Shown in pieces: positions 41,938 through 51,265 of a stretch of 64,000 nucleotides of DNA (position 1 is its first letter; each line of letters starts with the position of its first letter). A program made the position numbers and the translations under genes. The notes under the pieces were generated by a model that saw nothing but the letters and a program-made list of their open reading frames with translations, made no database searches and had not been told where the DNA came from. This DNA comes from Clostridiaceae bacterium (GTDB lineage Bacteria > Bacillota > Clostridia > Lachnospirales > Lachnospiraceae): positions 62,001 through 126,000 of the forward strand of contig CAJSZV010000008.1 in assembly GCA_910574345.1 (NCBI GenBank), in the 5' to 3' direction.

Positions 41938-44900
41938 ATGACAAATGAGTTTCTCATGGAAGACGGCGTCTTAATGTCTTATACCGGAAGAGAAGAGATT
42001 TTGATTGTTCCTGAACATGTTCAAATTATTGGGGAGGGAGCATTTAAAGGATGCGTATCCCTGAAAAAAGTGATTCTGCCTTCTAATCTGCGCCGTATTA
42101 TGTCCGGCGCATTTAAAGGATGCCGCAGGCTGGAGGAAGTCCATATCCCCTCAGGTGTCGCCTATGTAGGCGATTACGCCTTCCACCGCTGCCACAGCCT
42201 GAGATCCATCTCTCTTCCGGCATCTGTGAAAGAATTGGGAGACTGTGTGTTTCTCTACTGCGACAGTCTCACCTATGCAGGGATTCCCGGAGTGAAACGG
42301 CTGGGAAAGCAGGTATTTGTCAATGACAACAGGCTGAAAAGGCTGGAGATTTCCCCGGAGCTTGAGGAAAGGTGCATCTGCGATGTGTTCACAGGCTGCA
42401 GCGGGATCTCAGAAATTTCCTTTTTTGACGGGGAGAGGTTTGTATTTCCAAACGCAGTGGAGGCAGTGGCAGGGGAGCGGAAGGTGCCGTCCCTGGTTCG
42501 TGCCATTGCAGTTGACGTTCTGAGGATGATGGAGCTTAAGAATCGGTGTCTGGTCAAATTTCTTACAAATCTGAAACAGGTGGAGATCCCCGAAGGGCTG
42601 GAACAGATAGGAAAGAGCGCATTCTTTGACAAGAGAGGAATCATCTCCGTGAAGTTTCCTTCCACTCTGAAAGAGATTGAAAGCCGGGCCTTTCGCAACT
42701 GCATCAGTCTGGAATCCGTAACATTTCAGTCGGATGATGTGGTGATTCATGAGGATGCCTTTAAAAACTGCAGTTCTTTGAAGGAAGTCTGTATTCAGGA
42801 CAAAGGTTCCTATAGACTTGACGGCATCCGCAGTGTTTCTAAGGAGGGGATTCCTTCTCTGATAAAGACGCTCCAGAGACAGGTTCTTGGTAATTTTCGT
42901 CTCAGCGGCCGGGTGCTCCTTCAATATCTTGGCAGTGAATCCAGGGTGGTGGTCCCTGACGGCGTTACATGGATTGCAGAGGAGGCCTTTGCCGGAAACG
43001 AGGCTGTTGACCGGGTGATCCTTCCCGACTCTGTGGAGGGGATCGGGGCAATGGCTTTTCGGGACTGTCTGATTCTGCAGACCATCCATTTTCCGCCCGG
43101 CTTAAGGTATATAGGGAAGGGGGCTTTTGAGAATTGCGTGAAGCTTCTCCGTGCCCTGCTTCCTGACAGCCTTGAACATGTGGAGGATCAGGTGTTTAAA
43201 CGCTGCCTCCGATTGAAAGAGGCTGTTTTTGGGAGGCAGACAAAGACCATAGGGGAACAGGCTTTCTACGGATGTTCCTCTCTAAAGGAGGTATCCTTTC
43301 CCAGCAGCCTGGTTTCTGTGGGGGACATGGCTTTTTACCGGTGCCGGTCTCTTGAGGAGATCCGCCTTTTGCCGGGAATTGACTATGTGGGCAGTCTGGC
43401 ATTTGCACAGAGCGGTATAAAAAGGGTTCGGATCGAAGGAGCGGGAAGCCGGTATGGAGAGGCTCTCTTTTTTCAGTGTCCCAGTCTGCGCACGGTGATA
43501 TTGGAAAAAGGGGTGCGGTCTCTTCCCCATAAACTGGCTTATGGCTGTACTGCTTTGGAACAGGTGATTCTTCCCGATACGCTGGAGTCAGTGGGAAGAA
43601 ATGTGTGGGAGTTTACCCCTTTTCTGAATCATTGGCTGGAGAACGAAGATAAGGAGCACGGGGAGATCTTCTGGGACGGGAGGAACAGGAAAGGGGAAGT
43701 CATCCTTCCAAAAGAGACAAGAATCGTAGCCGGAGGGGCCTTTTATGGCAACCGACAGCTCCTGGCAGTCTCTATTCCTGACCAGGTCACATGGGTGGGC
43801 AGCGCCGCTTTTAAAGGGTGTACTTTCCTGAGTCGCGTGACATGGCCGGGGTCAGTGACCACTGCGGAACCGGAAGTCTTTTCCGGCTGCAGGAATCTGG
43901 AAACCATTGCTTTGGGGCCGGAGTCATGGGATGGGCCGGCTGTTCCCTGGCAGTTTATCAAAGAAAGGGCTTTTTACAACTGCAGGAAGCTGAAGCATGT
44001 TTCATGGAAAGCGATTCAGAGTATTGGGAAGGAGGCTTTTTGCGGCTGTATTTCTTTGGCGCCGAAAAGAGCGGATTCCTTAAGGCAGGCAGGGGAAGGA
44101 GCTCTTTTGGGAGTGGAGGGGACGGAGGATGAGTCAGGCATGGGTGTCCTTGGCAGAGTCCTTCTGTCCGGCAAAAACTGCACCGGAGAGGTCCGGGTGC
44201 CGGAAGGAATCACAGCCATAGCGCCTTTTGCATTTTCCGGCAACCGTCAGATTACCGAAGTGGTTCTCCCGGAAACCTTAGACTCCATCGGGGAAGGGGC
44301 ATTCTGGGGCTGCTGCGGACTTACTCATATCCGCTTTCCTGCCGGCTCTTGTATCATCGGCGGGCGCGCTTTTGAAAAATGTACGGGAATCAAGGAAATC
44401 CATGGATGCGCCTCCTGGGCGGGCCCTGGCGCCTTTGCCTATTGTCTGTCTCTTGAGAAAGCCGCTCTTTACGGACTTTCCCTTCTGGAGCATGGGCTTT
44501 TTGAGGGCTGTGTCAGTCTTAAGGTCTGTGTCTGTGAACAGGCTCTTGTCGTCAAGGACAACTGCTTCAGGGGCTGTAAGGAGATGGAAGATTTTGATTT
44601 TCAGAAGATCAGGGAGATCGGCAGCTATGGATTCGGGGACTGCTATGGCTTAAGGGAGATTGCCCTCATGGATGATACGCTTCTGCGTCCCCATGCCTTT
44701 GAGGACTGCGGGCGTCTGGAACGGGTGGTTCTTCCTGGAAGGCAGGGAGGCTTAAAGCTTTGTGAGTATGCTCTGTCGGGCTGCACACAGCTTAGGGAGG
44801 TCATATATCAGGGGAAACTCTGGAAGATGGATGTCTATAAAGACATATTGCAGGAGCAGATTCCTGAGATGGTGCGGCTGGTTTTTCACAGCGCTCTCAG

Positions 44901-45957
44901 CTGTTTTTACATAGAAAAAGAGGAAATTCTCTGTGGTTACAGAGGTCTTGGGCGCATCATAAGAATTCCGGAAGGGATTCGGCGGATTGAGGCGGAGGTA
45001 TTCCGGGATATTCTCATGCTGGAAGAAGTATATATTCCGGAAACCGTGGAATATATCGGTCCGCGGGCATTTCATAAGACGGCATGGATGGAGAAACAGC
45101 GGGAACAGTCTCCTATGGTAAGGGTAAACCATATGCTTCTTGACGGTTCCGGCTGCGTGGGGGAGGCAGTGGTGCCGGAGGATGTGAGCCTGGTGTGCGG
45201 GTGGGCATTTGCGGGAGGGACGGAAATCGAAAGAATACGGTTTCTGTCTCAGAACGTAAGGGTAGAACCTTATGCTTTTCGAAACTGCATCTGTCTGAAA
45301 GAACTTGTGATGGCTGATGGTTCTTCCACAGTATTTCAGGGAATCTCTGACCGGAAGAGAGAACTGTCATCCGTGGCCGCCCAGGCGGTCCGGGAAATGC
45401 TTAATTGTTTTAAGACAGATGAACATGATGTTCTGGTGGAATGTACGGGCAATATCTCCAGGCTTTTGGTTGCCCACGGTATCAGGGCCATTGGGGACCG
45501 TGTGTTTCAGGACGGTAATCTTTTGACGGAAATCACGCTGCCTTTGACCGTGACTTCTATCGGCGGCAGTTCCTTTGCCGGATGCAAATGGCTGAAAAGG
45601 GTATATGGGGCAAAGGGAGTAAAAACCATAGGCCCCAGGGCATTTTCCGGGTGCCAAAGCCTGGAGATCATGGAACTGTCAGAGTGTTTGTCCGAAATAG
45701 GCCCCAGGGCTTTTGAAAACTGCACCTCCTTAAAGGAGATCTTTCTGCCGGAGGGAGTGGAAGAGATTCCTGACCGGGCTTTTTTCAGGTGCTGCAGCTT
45801 AGAAAGGATTCATTTTCCCTCCACCTTGAAACGAATTGGTAAAGAGGCCTTTGCATTCTGTAAGAATCTGGAGATTCCGTCTCTGGAGAAGCATATCCGG
45901 ACAGGAGAGAGGGCCTTTGTGGGAACGGCACAAGGAGGGGATTATGAGGTATCGTAA
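41938..45957 (+). CDS. Giant BspA-type leucine-rich repeat protein without signal peptide
   Basis: A 1339-residue protein. The frame is open from GTG 41884, but the ATG at 41938 has GAAGGAG nine bases before it. It is built almost wholly of BspA-like LRR_5 repeats of about 23 residues, such as VQIIGEGAFKGCVSLKKVIL and LRRIMSGAFKGCRRLEEVHI, repeated throughout and broken by short non-repeat spacers. It has no signal peptide, lipobox or membrane anchor, although BspA proteins are normally surface adhesins, so a cytoplasmic binding or scaffold role is likely here. Many Cys residues lie in the GAFxGC positions. It overlaps the next gene by 14 bp. Confidence 0.9.
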   Translation: MTNEFLMEDGVLMSYTGREEILIVPEHVQIIGEGAFKGCVSLKKVILPSNLRRIMSGAFKGCRRLEEVHIPSGVAYVGDYAFHRCHSLRSISLPASVKELGDCVFLYCDSLTYAGIPGVKRLGKQVFVNDNRLKRLEISPELEERCICDVFTGCSGISEISFFDGERFVFPNAVEAVAGERKVPSLVRAIAVDVLRMMELKNRCLVKFLTNLKQVEIPEGLEQIGKSAFFDKRGIISVKFPSTLKEIESRAFRNCISLESVTFQSDDVVIHEDAFKNCSSLKEVCIQDKGSYRLDGIRSVSKEGIPSLIKTLQRQVLGNFRLSGRVLLQYLGSESRVVVPDGVTWIAEEAFAGNEAVDRVILPDSVEGIGAMAFRDCLILQTIHFPPGLRYIGKGAFENCVKLLRALLPDSLEHVEDQVFKRCLRLKEAVFGRQTKTIGEQAFYGCSSLKEVSFPSSLVSVGDMAFYRCRSLEEIRLLPGIDYVGSLAFAQSGIKRVRIEGAGSRYGEALFFQCPSLRTVILEKGVRSLPHKLAYGCTALEQVILPDTLESVGRNVWEFTPFLNHWLENEDKEHGEIFWDGRNRKGEVILPKETRIVAGGAFYGNRQLLAVSIPDQVTWVGSAAFKGCTFLSRVTWPGSVTTAEPEVFSGCRNLETIALGPESWDGPAVPWQFIKERAFYNCRKLKHVSWKAIQSIGKEAFCGCISLAPKRADSLRQAGEGALLGVEGTEDESGMGVLGRVLLSGKNCTGEVRVPEGITAIAPFAFSGNRQITEVVLPETLDSIGEGAFWGCCGLTHIRFPAGSCIIGGRAFEKCTGIKEIHGCASWAGPGAFAYCLSLEKAALYGLSLLEHGLFEGCVSLKVCVCEQALVVKDNCFRGCKEMEDFDFQKIREIGSYGFGDCYGLREIALMDDTLLRPHAFEDCGRLERVVLPGRQGGLKLCEYALSGCTQLREVIYQGKLWKMDVYKDILQEQIPEMVRLVFHSALSCFYIEKEEILCGYRGLGRIIRIPEGIRRIEAEVFRDILMLEEVYIPETVEYIGPRAFHKTAWMEKQREQSPMVRVNHMLLDGSGCVGEAVVPEDVSLVCGWAFAGGTEIERIRFLSQNVRVEPYAFRNCICLKELVMADGSSTVFQGISDRKRELSSVAAQAVREMLNCFKTDEHDVLVECTGNISRLLVAHGIRAIGDRVFQDGNLLTEITLPLTVTSIGGSSFAGCKWLKRVYGAKGVKTIGPRAFSGCQSLEIMELSECLSEIGPRAFENCTSLKEIFLPEGVEEIPDRAFFRCCSLERIHFPSTLKRIGKEAFAFCKNLEIPSLEKHIRTGERAFVGTAQGGDYEVS

Positions 45958-47014
45958 ATTAGGCTGTACCGGGCTTATGGTCTCCGAGGTGGGTTTCGGC
46001 ACCATTCCCCTGCTGAAAGGCAGTGTTCCTGTGCTTCCGGGTTATTACAATCTCAGCGATGAGGAGGCGGTGGCTGTCATGAACCACGCCTTCTTTCTGG
46101 GCTGCAATCTTTATGATACGGCCATTGTTCCTGAATATGGGGATGCGGAACTAAAGCTTGGGAAATTTGTGTCCGGCCATAAAAGGGAATCCATTATCAT
46201 CTCCGATAAAGCCCGGTTTTATGACGGCAATGGGATGTATATGGCAGTCCTTGAGTCACGGAAAAATCTTGGGACATGGCCGGATATCTATTTTGTCCAC
46301 CAGGCGGATCGGGACCATGAAGAGGAGATATTTAAGAAAGGGGGAGCCTTAGACGGGCTTTGTCAGCTGAAGGAAGAGGGCTGCATTCGTTTTGTGGGGT
46401 TGGCGTCCCACTATTATGATATTCTTCTTAGAGGAGCGAAGGATTTCAGAGTAGACGTGCTTCAGGCAAGCGGTAATCTCTTAGAGCGGGGAATGCTTGA
46501 GAGAATTGGGCGGGAACCTGCCTTTGAAAAGAAGGGGATTTTTATCAATAAGGTCTATGCCGCCGGGCTTCTCCCCCGTTTTTTCTCCGCGGAAACCCTG
46601 ATTCAAGCCGTCTTGTCCTACCCTGTATCCAGCGCTCTCATCGGAATCGGTACTGCGTGGCAGGCGGATGCCGCCTTTTGCCGCGGCGCCTCTCCTGAGC
46701 CGCCTGTGCCCGGTTTCGGACAGGTGCTGTCGGTTCTTGAAAAGGAATTTGCTCCCATTCCCTGTGACCGTTGTCAGAGATGCATATGTCCCTATGGAAC
46801 GGAGATTCATACCATTTTCAGGCAGTACCATTACTATTTTCTCGGAAAAGACCACTGGGCTCTGGGCAAGCTGAATCTGGGGATTGAAAAGAGCGCCCTG
46901 TACTGCAGGCAATGTACGGATATGCCCTGTCTTTTTATGTGCCCTAAGGGGATTCGGATTCCCGATGAGATACAGAGGGTGGCGGTGCTTGTGGAGACGC
47001 ATTTGGGGGATTAA
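45944..47014 (+). CDS. Aldo/keto reductase with C-terminal iron-sulfur cysteines
   Basis: A 356-residue protein. The ATG at 45944 is supported by AAGGAGGGG seven bases upstream, and it overlaps the LRR gene. The aldo/keto barrel is MRYRKLGCTGLMVSEVGFGT, NLYDTAIVPEYGDAELKLG and YFVHQAD, with the usual Asp/Tyr/Lys/His set partly visible. At the C terminus, CDRCQRCICPYGTEI and CRQCTDMPCLFMCPKG form two Cys groups of ferredoxin or 4Fe-4S type, as in the YdhF/ferredoxin-like AKR subfamily of anaerobes. Its substrate is unknown. The overlap suggests a functional link with the LRR protein. Confidence 0.88.
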   Translation: MRYRKLGCTGLMVSEVGFGTIPLLKGSVPVLPGYYNLSDEEAVAVMNHAFFLGCNLYDTAIVPEYGDAELKLGKFVSGHKRESIIISDKARFYDGNGMYMAVLESRKNLGTWPDIYFVHQADRDHEEEIFKKGGALDGLCQLKEEGCIRFVGLASHYYDILLRGAKDFRVDVLQASGNLLERGMLERIGREPAFEKKGIFINKVYAAGLLPRFFSAETLIQAVLSYPVSSALIGIGTAWQADAAFCRGASPEPPVPGFGQVLSVLEKEFAPIPCDRCQRCICPYGTEIHTIFRQYHYYFLGKDHWALGKLNLGIEKSALYCRQCTDMPCLFMCPKGIRIPDEIQRVAVLVETHLGD

Positions 47015-47080
47015 GTGGATTTTTGTCAGCTGTTGTGATCATACATGAGCAGTAACGCGTATGGGACGGACAGAAATGCT

Positions 47081-47109
47081 TTGATGGGAAAACGGAAACA
47101 TGCTATGAT
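47081..47109 (+). promoter_or_regulatory. Promoter of the 47.2-48.9 kb island
   Basis: TTGATG (47081-47086), a 17-bp spacer ending in TGC, and TATGAT (47104-47109) form an extended -10 promoter. Two GTCGAA motifs follow at 47128-47134 (TGTCGAA) and 47147-47153 (AGTCGAA), between it and the start at 47180. Confidence 0.6.
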
Positions 47110-47179
47110 TGACTTGTAAAAATTTCATGTCGAAAATTACTGATAAAGTCGAAAAAAGTAAAATAGATGGGAGGGATAT

Positions 47180-47845
47180 ATGGGCAATACAATACAATTT
47201 CCCGATGGATATCGCTATAATAGTGATATGGAATTGTTTAAGGCAGCAGTAGATTGTACAAAAGTAATGCTTGAAAGGAAAGAAATGATTATTCTATATC
47301 AATTTATTGATGAGATTTCAGCAGAAGTTTTCATTTCGCAGGATGATTTTGAGCAGAAATATAAAGAAATTGGCTGGAATGATTTTATTGATATATTGAA
47401 TAGCGAAATCATCTACCTTCTGAGACAGAACTTTGAAGAAGGTGTTGACAAAGATACAGATTCGGGATTGAAAAGTTTTTTAAACGAAAAAAAGGTTCCT
47501 GAGGAATCACAGAAGGAAATTATCAAATTAAAATTGGATAAAGGCAGATATGTGAACCTGCATCTGGGAGGTGTCAAAGAGAGGAACCGTTATAATTTGA
47601 AGAACCGCTCTTTTTTAAAGAGATTGTCGGATATGGATTATGAATTGAGTCGGACCATGGATGAGGAAGAAATTATATATACTACGATTCGTATGTCCGT
47701 AAGTTCTGAGCTTCAAGACAAATCTGTATCCAGTATTTTGAACGGTATGTTTAACCAGGATAAAGAGAGCATTACATTTATATGTGATAAGTCGGATATT
47801 GAATATTTAATACAAAAATTAGAAAAAATAAAGCAGATGCTTTAA
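47180..47845 (+). CDS. Unknown 221-residue protein, AT-rich island
   Basis: A soluble acidic protein with no signal peptide or membrane helix. GATGGGAGGGATAT precedes the ATG. The first part, MGNTIQFPDGYRYNSDMELF and KAAVDCTKVMLERKEMIILY, looks like a helical alpha/beta domain, and the end QKLEKIKQML is a coil. The gene is clearly richer in A+T than the flanking LRR and reductase genes, a sign of recent transfer. It lies 15 bp from the next gene and is probably coexpressed. I do not recognise it; an effector/immunity-type pair is only a guess. Confidence 0.75.
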   Translation: MGNTIQFPDGYRYNSDMELFKAAVDCTKVMLERKEMIILYQFIDEISAEVFISQDDFEQKYKEIGWNDFIDILNSEIIYLLRQNFEEGVDKDTDSGLKSFLNEKKVPEESQKEIIKLKLDKGRYVNLHLGGVKERNRYNLKNRSFLKRLSDMDYELSRTMDEEEIIYTTIRMSVSSELQDKSVSSILNGMFNQDKESITFICDKSDIEYLIQKLEKIKQML

Positions 47846-47860
47846 AGGTGGTGTACTATA

Positions 47861-48418
47861 GTGTTGGTGCAGGAAAAACGGAAGATAAATACATACCCTA
47901 TAGATTTTGATGTATGTCTAAAGTTTATGAAAGCGATTGAGTATGTAAAATTAGATAATCTTGAAGAAAGAATGATAGATGTCGAAAGTGGGTTGAATGA
48001 TTTGCGTGAACGGTTCCAGCTGGAAAATCACATGACAAATGATAATCAACGTCTGGCAATTAGACATAATGAAAATATAAGATACGAAGATCGTTTTAAT
48101 CGCAAAAGGATGGACAAGCCTGCAGAACGAACATTGGAAACGATTGCATTGACATTAAACGGGATTGAGGATAAGACGCTTCAGGTGCAGATCGTGGGGG
48201 AATTGGTTGATGAGATAAGAGAGATGCTGGCAGATATACCGAAACAGAAAAACAATTACAGGAGACAGATGCTTTTGATGCTTCATGAGGCATTAAAACA
48301 AAATTATACAAAAACCCTTTTTAGTGAAATACAAGTAAAGGCTTTGATCGAAGCAGCCAGAGTCTGCAATAGTGAGTTTGTTGCAAAAGAAGAACGGCAC
48401 ACAATTGGCAGTGATTAA
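47861..48418 (+). CDS. Unknown 185-residue helical protein, AT-rich island
   Basis: A charged helical protein starting at GTG 47861, after AAAGGTGGTG. It has a central charged coil (NLEERMIDVESGLNDLRERF, QLENHM) and the stretch RTLETIALTLNGIEDKTLQVQIV. There is no membrane segment or recognised catalytic motif. It follows the previous gene by 15 bp and precedes the lipoprotein by 20 bp; all three share the AT-rich composition and the promoter at 47081. No function is assigned. Confidence 0.72.
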   Translation: MLVQEKRKINTYPIDFDVCLKFMKAIEYVKLDNLEERMIDVESGLNDLRERFQLENHMTNDNQRLAIRHNENIRYEDRFNRKRMDKPAERTLETIALTLNGIEDKTLQVQIVGELVDEIREMLADIPKQKNNYRRQMLLMLHEALKQNYTKTLFSEIQVKALIEAARVCNSEFVAKEERHTIGSD

Positions 48419-48438
48419 GTAACTGCAGTAGGAGTGAT

Positions 48439-48873
48439 ATGAAAAAAACCATACTCTTTATACTCGTGCTCATCCATATAGCCGTTTTTACATCATGCAC
48501 AAGTGCCCGTGAGAACACTTCAAAGGTCCCAACGTCAGATACAGGTAAAGCAATTATGGAAATGGAGCTGGACAGAAGGACTGATGAACCGGAATTGTAC
48601 ACTTATGGAAGGCTGTTTTGCGTATCGGAAGATATGGACACCTTAACGGTCAAGATTATGTTGGAAATGGATGGAGAGCGCAAAACATTAGAAGTCAAGA
48701 ATAACAAAACAAATGAAGTCCTGTGGAGCGATACGTGGGAGGGAATGATTGAATCCGAAATGATTTCCATTCCACTGAAAAATCTGAAAAAGGATGAGGA
48801 ATATACCATATATGTTACCGGAACAAAAGTTCGTAATGCCACAATCGAAATCACGTATGATGTTGACGGATAG
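48439..48873 (+). CDS. Small lipoprotein, AT-rich island
   Basis: A 144-residue exported protein. The signal peptide MKKTILFILVLIHIAVFTSC has a lipobox (FTSC, Cys20), so it should be lipid-anchored after LspA cleavage. The mature part is acidic with an apparent beta-sandwich pattern (LTVKIMLEMDGERKTLEVKN, EYTIYVTGTKVRNATIEITY). GGAGTGATAT precedes the ATG. It is the last gene of the island and is followed by a strong terminator. A surface role is likely, the target unknown. Confidence 0.82.
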   Translation: MKKTILFILVLIHIAVFTSCTSARENTSKVPTSDTGKAIMEMELDRRTDEPELYTYGRLFCVSEDMDTLTVKIMLEMDGERKTLEVKNNKTNEVLWSDTWEGMIESEMISIPLKNLKKDEEYTIYVTGTKVRNATIEITYDVDG

Positions 48874-48896
48874 ACAGATGGCAGGCGGAGAAAAGA

Positions 48897-48945
48897 ATTC
48901 CCGGTGAAGTCCAGGAGAACCTGGATTCCACCGGGAATATTATAG
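48897..48945. terminator. Strong bidirectional terminator
   Basis: ATTCCCGGTG (48897-48906) pairs with CACCGGGAAT (48929-48938), with an inner stem TCCAGG/CCTGGA, followed by an AT-rich run with TTTTT. It closes the lipoprotein gene and the convergent reductase gene. Confidence 0.85.
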
Positions 48946-48954
48946 TTTTTCCGA

Positions 48955-51006
48955 TTATTCCAATCCGCCCATCTGCTTCATGGCCTTGATGGCAAAGGTC
49001 AGGGTACGTCCGCAGGCCACGCCCGGCATCAGGCAGGGGTAGTTGTTGGCGAAGAAGCTGCCGGACATATCGCCGGTTACATACAGTCCTTCAATGGGAT
49101 TGCGGTCTTCGTCCAGAGCCTGGGTGTTCTCGTTGATGGCGATGCCCTGCTCTGTGGTAAGGAGGGATGCGCCCAGCCAGCAGCCATAGAAAGGAGCCTG
49201 GCGGATGGCGCTTAATCGGGGAGCCATCTTCCCGAAATCATCATCACTCTGCTTGTCATAGAGTTCATTGTAGCGCTCCACTGTGGCCAGGAAATTGGCC
49301 TTGGCATCTGAGTCAAAGCCCAGCTTGTCAGCCAGTTCTTCCAGGGTGTCGGCCTCAAAGATCAGCCCTTCCTTCACGTACTGGGCAATCTGTCCTTCCA
49401 TCATGCCGGGAACGTTGCGGGCCATGGCAGAGCAGCCGATGGTGTGGAACCGCTTGATATCCTCCATGTAATTGGCGTCATGAATCTGGGCATATACCCG
49501 TCCGGGCTGGTTGCCGGCAGCGTAGGAGGTATCGTTGTAAGGGCTGGATTCGTTGGTAAAACGCAGCCCTTTGCGGTTTACTTTTAAGAATGGCTGTGTG
49601 CCCGGATTATACTGTTTTACAGTGCCCGGAAATGCCTTGCCGCCGAAAGAGGCAGGACTTTCCACATAACCGCCGTCTACGCCGGGGGCTACCAGGCCGC
49701 GGTCAAAGAGCATGGGTGCGGCTTCCTTGTCAAGAGACGCTCCTGCCCACATGGCTGCCCGGATTCCCATGCCCTGGTCGCTGGGGCTGAAGCTGCAGGC
49801 TGTGGTAACGCTGGTTCCCAAGGGATCCAAGGCCTCCATCATATAGGGGTTGCCCGGATATCCGCCGCAGGCTAAGAGAACGCCTTTGGCCGCATTGATG
49901 CGGACAAATTCTCCGGAACTCTTCTGGGCGATGATACCTGTAACCCGCCCCTCTGTGTTCTTTTCAAGCTTTACCAGGCTGGTGTTGAAGTCAACACTGT
50001 AGCCAAGACCTTCTATGTACTGTTGAAACACTTCATTTCGCGGAATTTCGGAACCGTGATAGGTGTGCTCCTGTTCCGGGAACATATAATCCGGGCTGTC
50101 GTCGCTTTGGGGCCAGCGGGCCTCCTCACCGGCAGTGAAGACGCAGGTATAGTTATAGGGATCACTTTCCAGGATCCCGGCTACAAAGTCGTGCATGGCA
50201 GCGGATTCATTGATCCAGGTATTCACCACTTTCTGGTCGCATTTGCCGGAAGCATAGCGGCTGATCTCAGCAAGAAGCTTCTTGCGGTTGACGGTTACCC
50301 CGGCTTTTTTGGACTCGGAGCTGTCGATAGCGCCGTACCAGTGGCGGGTGTCCTGAACCACGGGATTCTGTTCGATAATCCGGAATTTTAAGCCCTTCTG
50401 GGCTCCGTAGGCAGCGGCGCACATGCCGCCGTTTCCGGCTCCTACGATGAGGATATCCGTATCCCAGGTCTCGGAGACGGAAGCCTCGTCGATATTGGGC
50501 TCTGTCCCAAGCCAGTCCTCCTCGCTTCCTTTGTCAACGGTGATAACTTCCACAACCGCTTCCCCTCTTGCCTGGGCAAAACATTTGTCGGCAGCTACGA
50601 TAACAGCCTGAGAGGTTATGGTAGAACCGCTCACTGCGTCGATCTGCGTACTCTGGGCGGCTAGAAGAGCTTCCCTTAAGGCATCCCCGGCATCCTGGCC
50701 ATACCCAGGAGTTTCCCCGGACACATCCAGAACAACATCGGTTACTTTCTCCTCGTCAAAGGTCATGGTAACCGTGATTGTGCTGTGAATTCCGTCAGCA
50801 GTGCCGGTGTAAGTGCCGGGAATATATGTTCCGGCGGGAGAGGCGGCAGCTGCAGTGGTAGTCTCGGCAGCAGTGGTGCTCTCGGCGGCGGCGCTGGTGG
50901 CGGGGGTTTCTTTGGCGGCGCAGCCTGCGATTGAGTTGACGGCGGCCACGCCTACGACGCCTGCAACTCCTTTTAAAAAGCTGCGGCGGGTTAATTGTTC
51001 AGACAT
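48955..51006 (-). CDS. Tat-exported lipid-anchored FMN/FAD reductase (fumarate/urocanate reductase-like)
   Basis: A 683-residue protein. The N terminus has the twin-arginine motif TRRSFLKGVAG and a lipobox (IAGC), so it is exported folded and lipid-anchored. A Thr/Ala-rich linker follows. An FMN-binding domain (about residues 70-145) carries DAVSGSTITSQAV, the site where FMN is attached covalently to Thr/Ser. The FAD-binding flavoprotein domain starts with DTDILIVGAGNGGMCAAAYG and continues to the C-terminal TGDMSGSFFANNYPCLMPG. This layout is that of extracellular flavin-based reductases of fumarate, urocanate or cinnamates. The electron acceptor is unknown. A divergent MerR gene probably regulates it. 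Confidence 0.92.
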   Translation of the reverse strand: MSEQLTRRSFLKGVAGVVGVAAVNSIAGCAAKETPATSAAAESTTAAETTTAAAASPAGTYIPGTYTGTADGIHSTITVTMTFDEEKVTDVVLDVSGETPGYGQDAGDALREALLAAQSTQIDAVSGSTITSQAVIVAADKCFAQARGEAVVEVITVDKGSEEDWLGTEPNIDEASVSETWDTDILIVGAGNGGMCAAAYGAQKGLKFRIIEQNPVVQDTRHWYGAIDSSESKKAGVTVNRKKLLAEISRYASGKCDQKVVNTWINESAAMHDFVAGILESDPYNYTCVFTAGEEARWPQSDDSPDYMFPEQEHTYHGSEIPRNEVFQQYIEGLGYSVDFNTSLVKLEKNTEGRVTGIIAQKSSGEFVRINAAKGVLLACGGYPGNPYMMEALDPLGTSVTTACSFSPSDQGMGIRAAMWAGASLDKEAAPMLFDRGLVAPGVDGGYVESPASFGGKAFPGTVKQYNPGTQPFLKVNRKGLRFTNESSPYNDTSYAAGNQPGRVYAQIHDANYMEDIKRFHTIGCSAMARNVPGMMEGQIAQYVKEGLIFEADTLEELADKLGFDSDAKANFLATVERYNELYDKQSDDDFGKMAPRLSAIRQAPFYGCWLGASLLTTEQGIAINENTQALDEDRNPIEGLYVTGDMSGSFFANNYPCLMPGVACGRTLTFAIKAMKQMGGLE

Positions 51007-51088
51007 ATTTCCTCATCCTCCTCCTGCTAACTATTAGATGCGGCATCTCAAAAATGCTTTGCATTTGCCTTTATCCTAATGTAAAATG

Positions 51089-51119
51089 ATTATATAACCT
51101 GAACCATGTGCCGAGTCAA
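51089..51119 (-). promoter_or_regulatory. Reductase promoter with 19-bp spacer
   Basis: On the minus strand TTGACT (51119-51114) and a perfect TATAAT (51094-51089) are separated by 19 bp. Over-long 19-20 bp spacers are the hallmark of promoters activated by MerR proteins, which untwist the DNA, and a MerR gene lies next door. A fitting operator dyad was not clearly found in the spacer. Confidence 0.7.
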
Positions 51120-51265
51120 TAAGAGGGGATGAAATTGTTAAAAAAACGCCGAAAAACGGAATTTACCGGACAAGAGGCAAAATAACATATAGAAAAATCA
51201 ACCATGGCATGTCAATTTAAAAAGAATCAACATGAGAGAAAACAGGGAAAAGGAATGATATCTAA

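Noticed and set aside
42409-43089. 226-codon minus-strand frame inside the LRR gene
   Set aside because: It is antisense to a clear repeat protein and has no ribosome site or recognisable motif.
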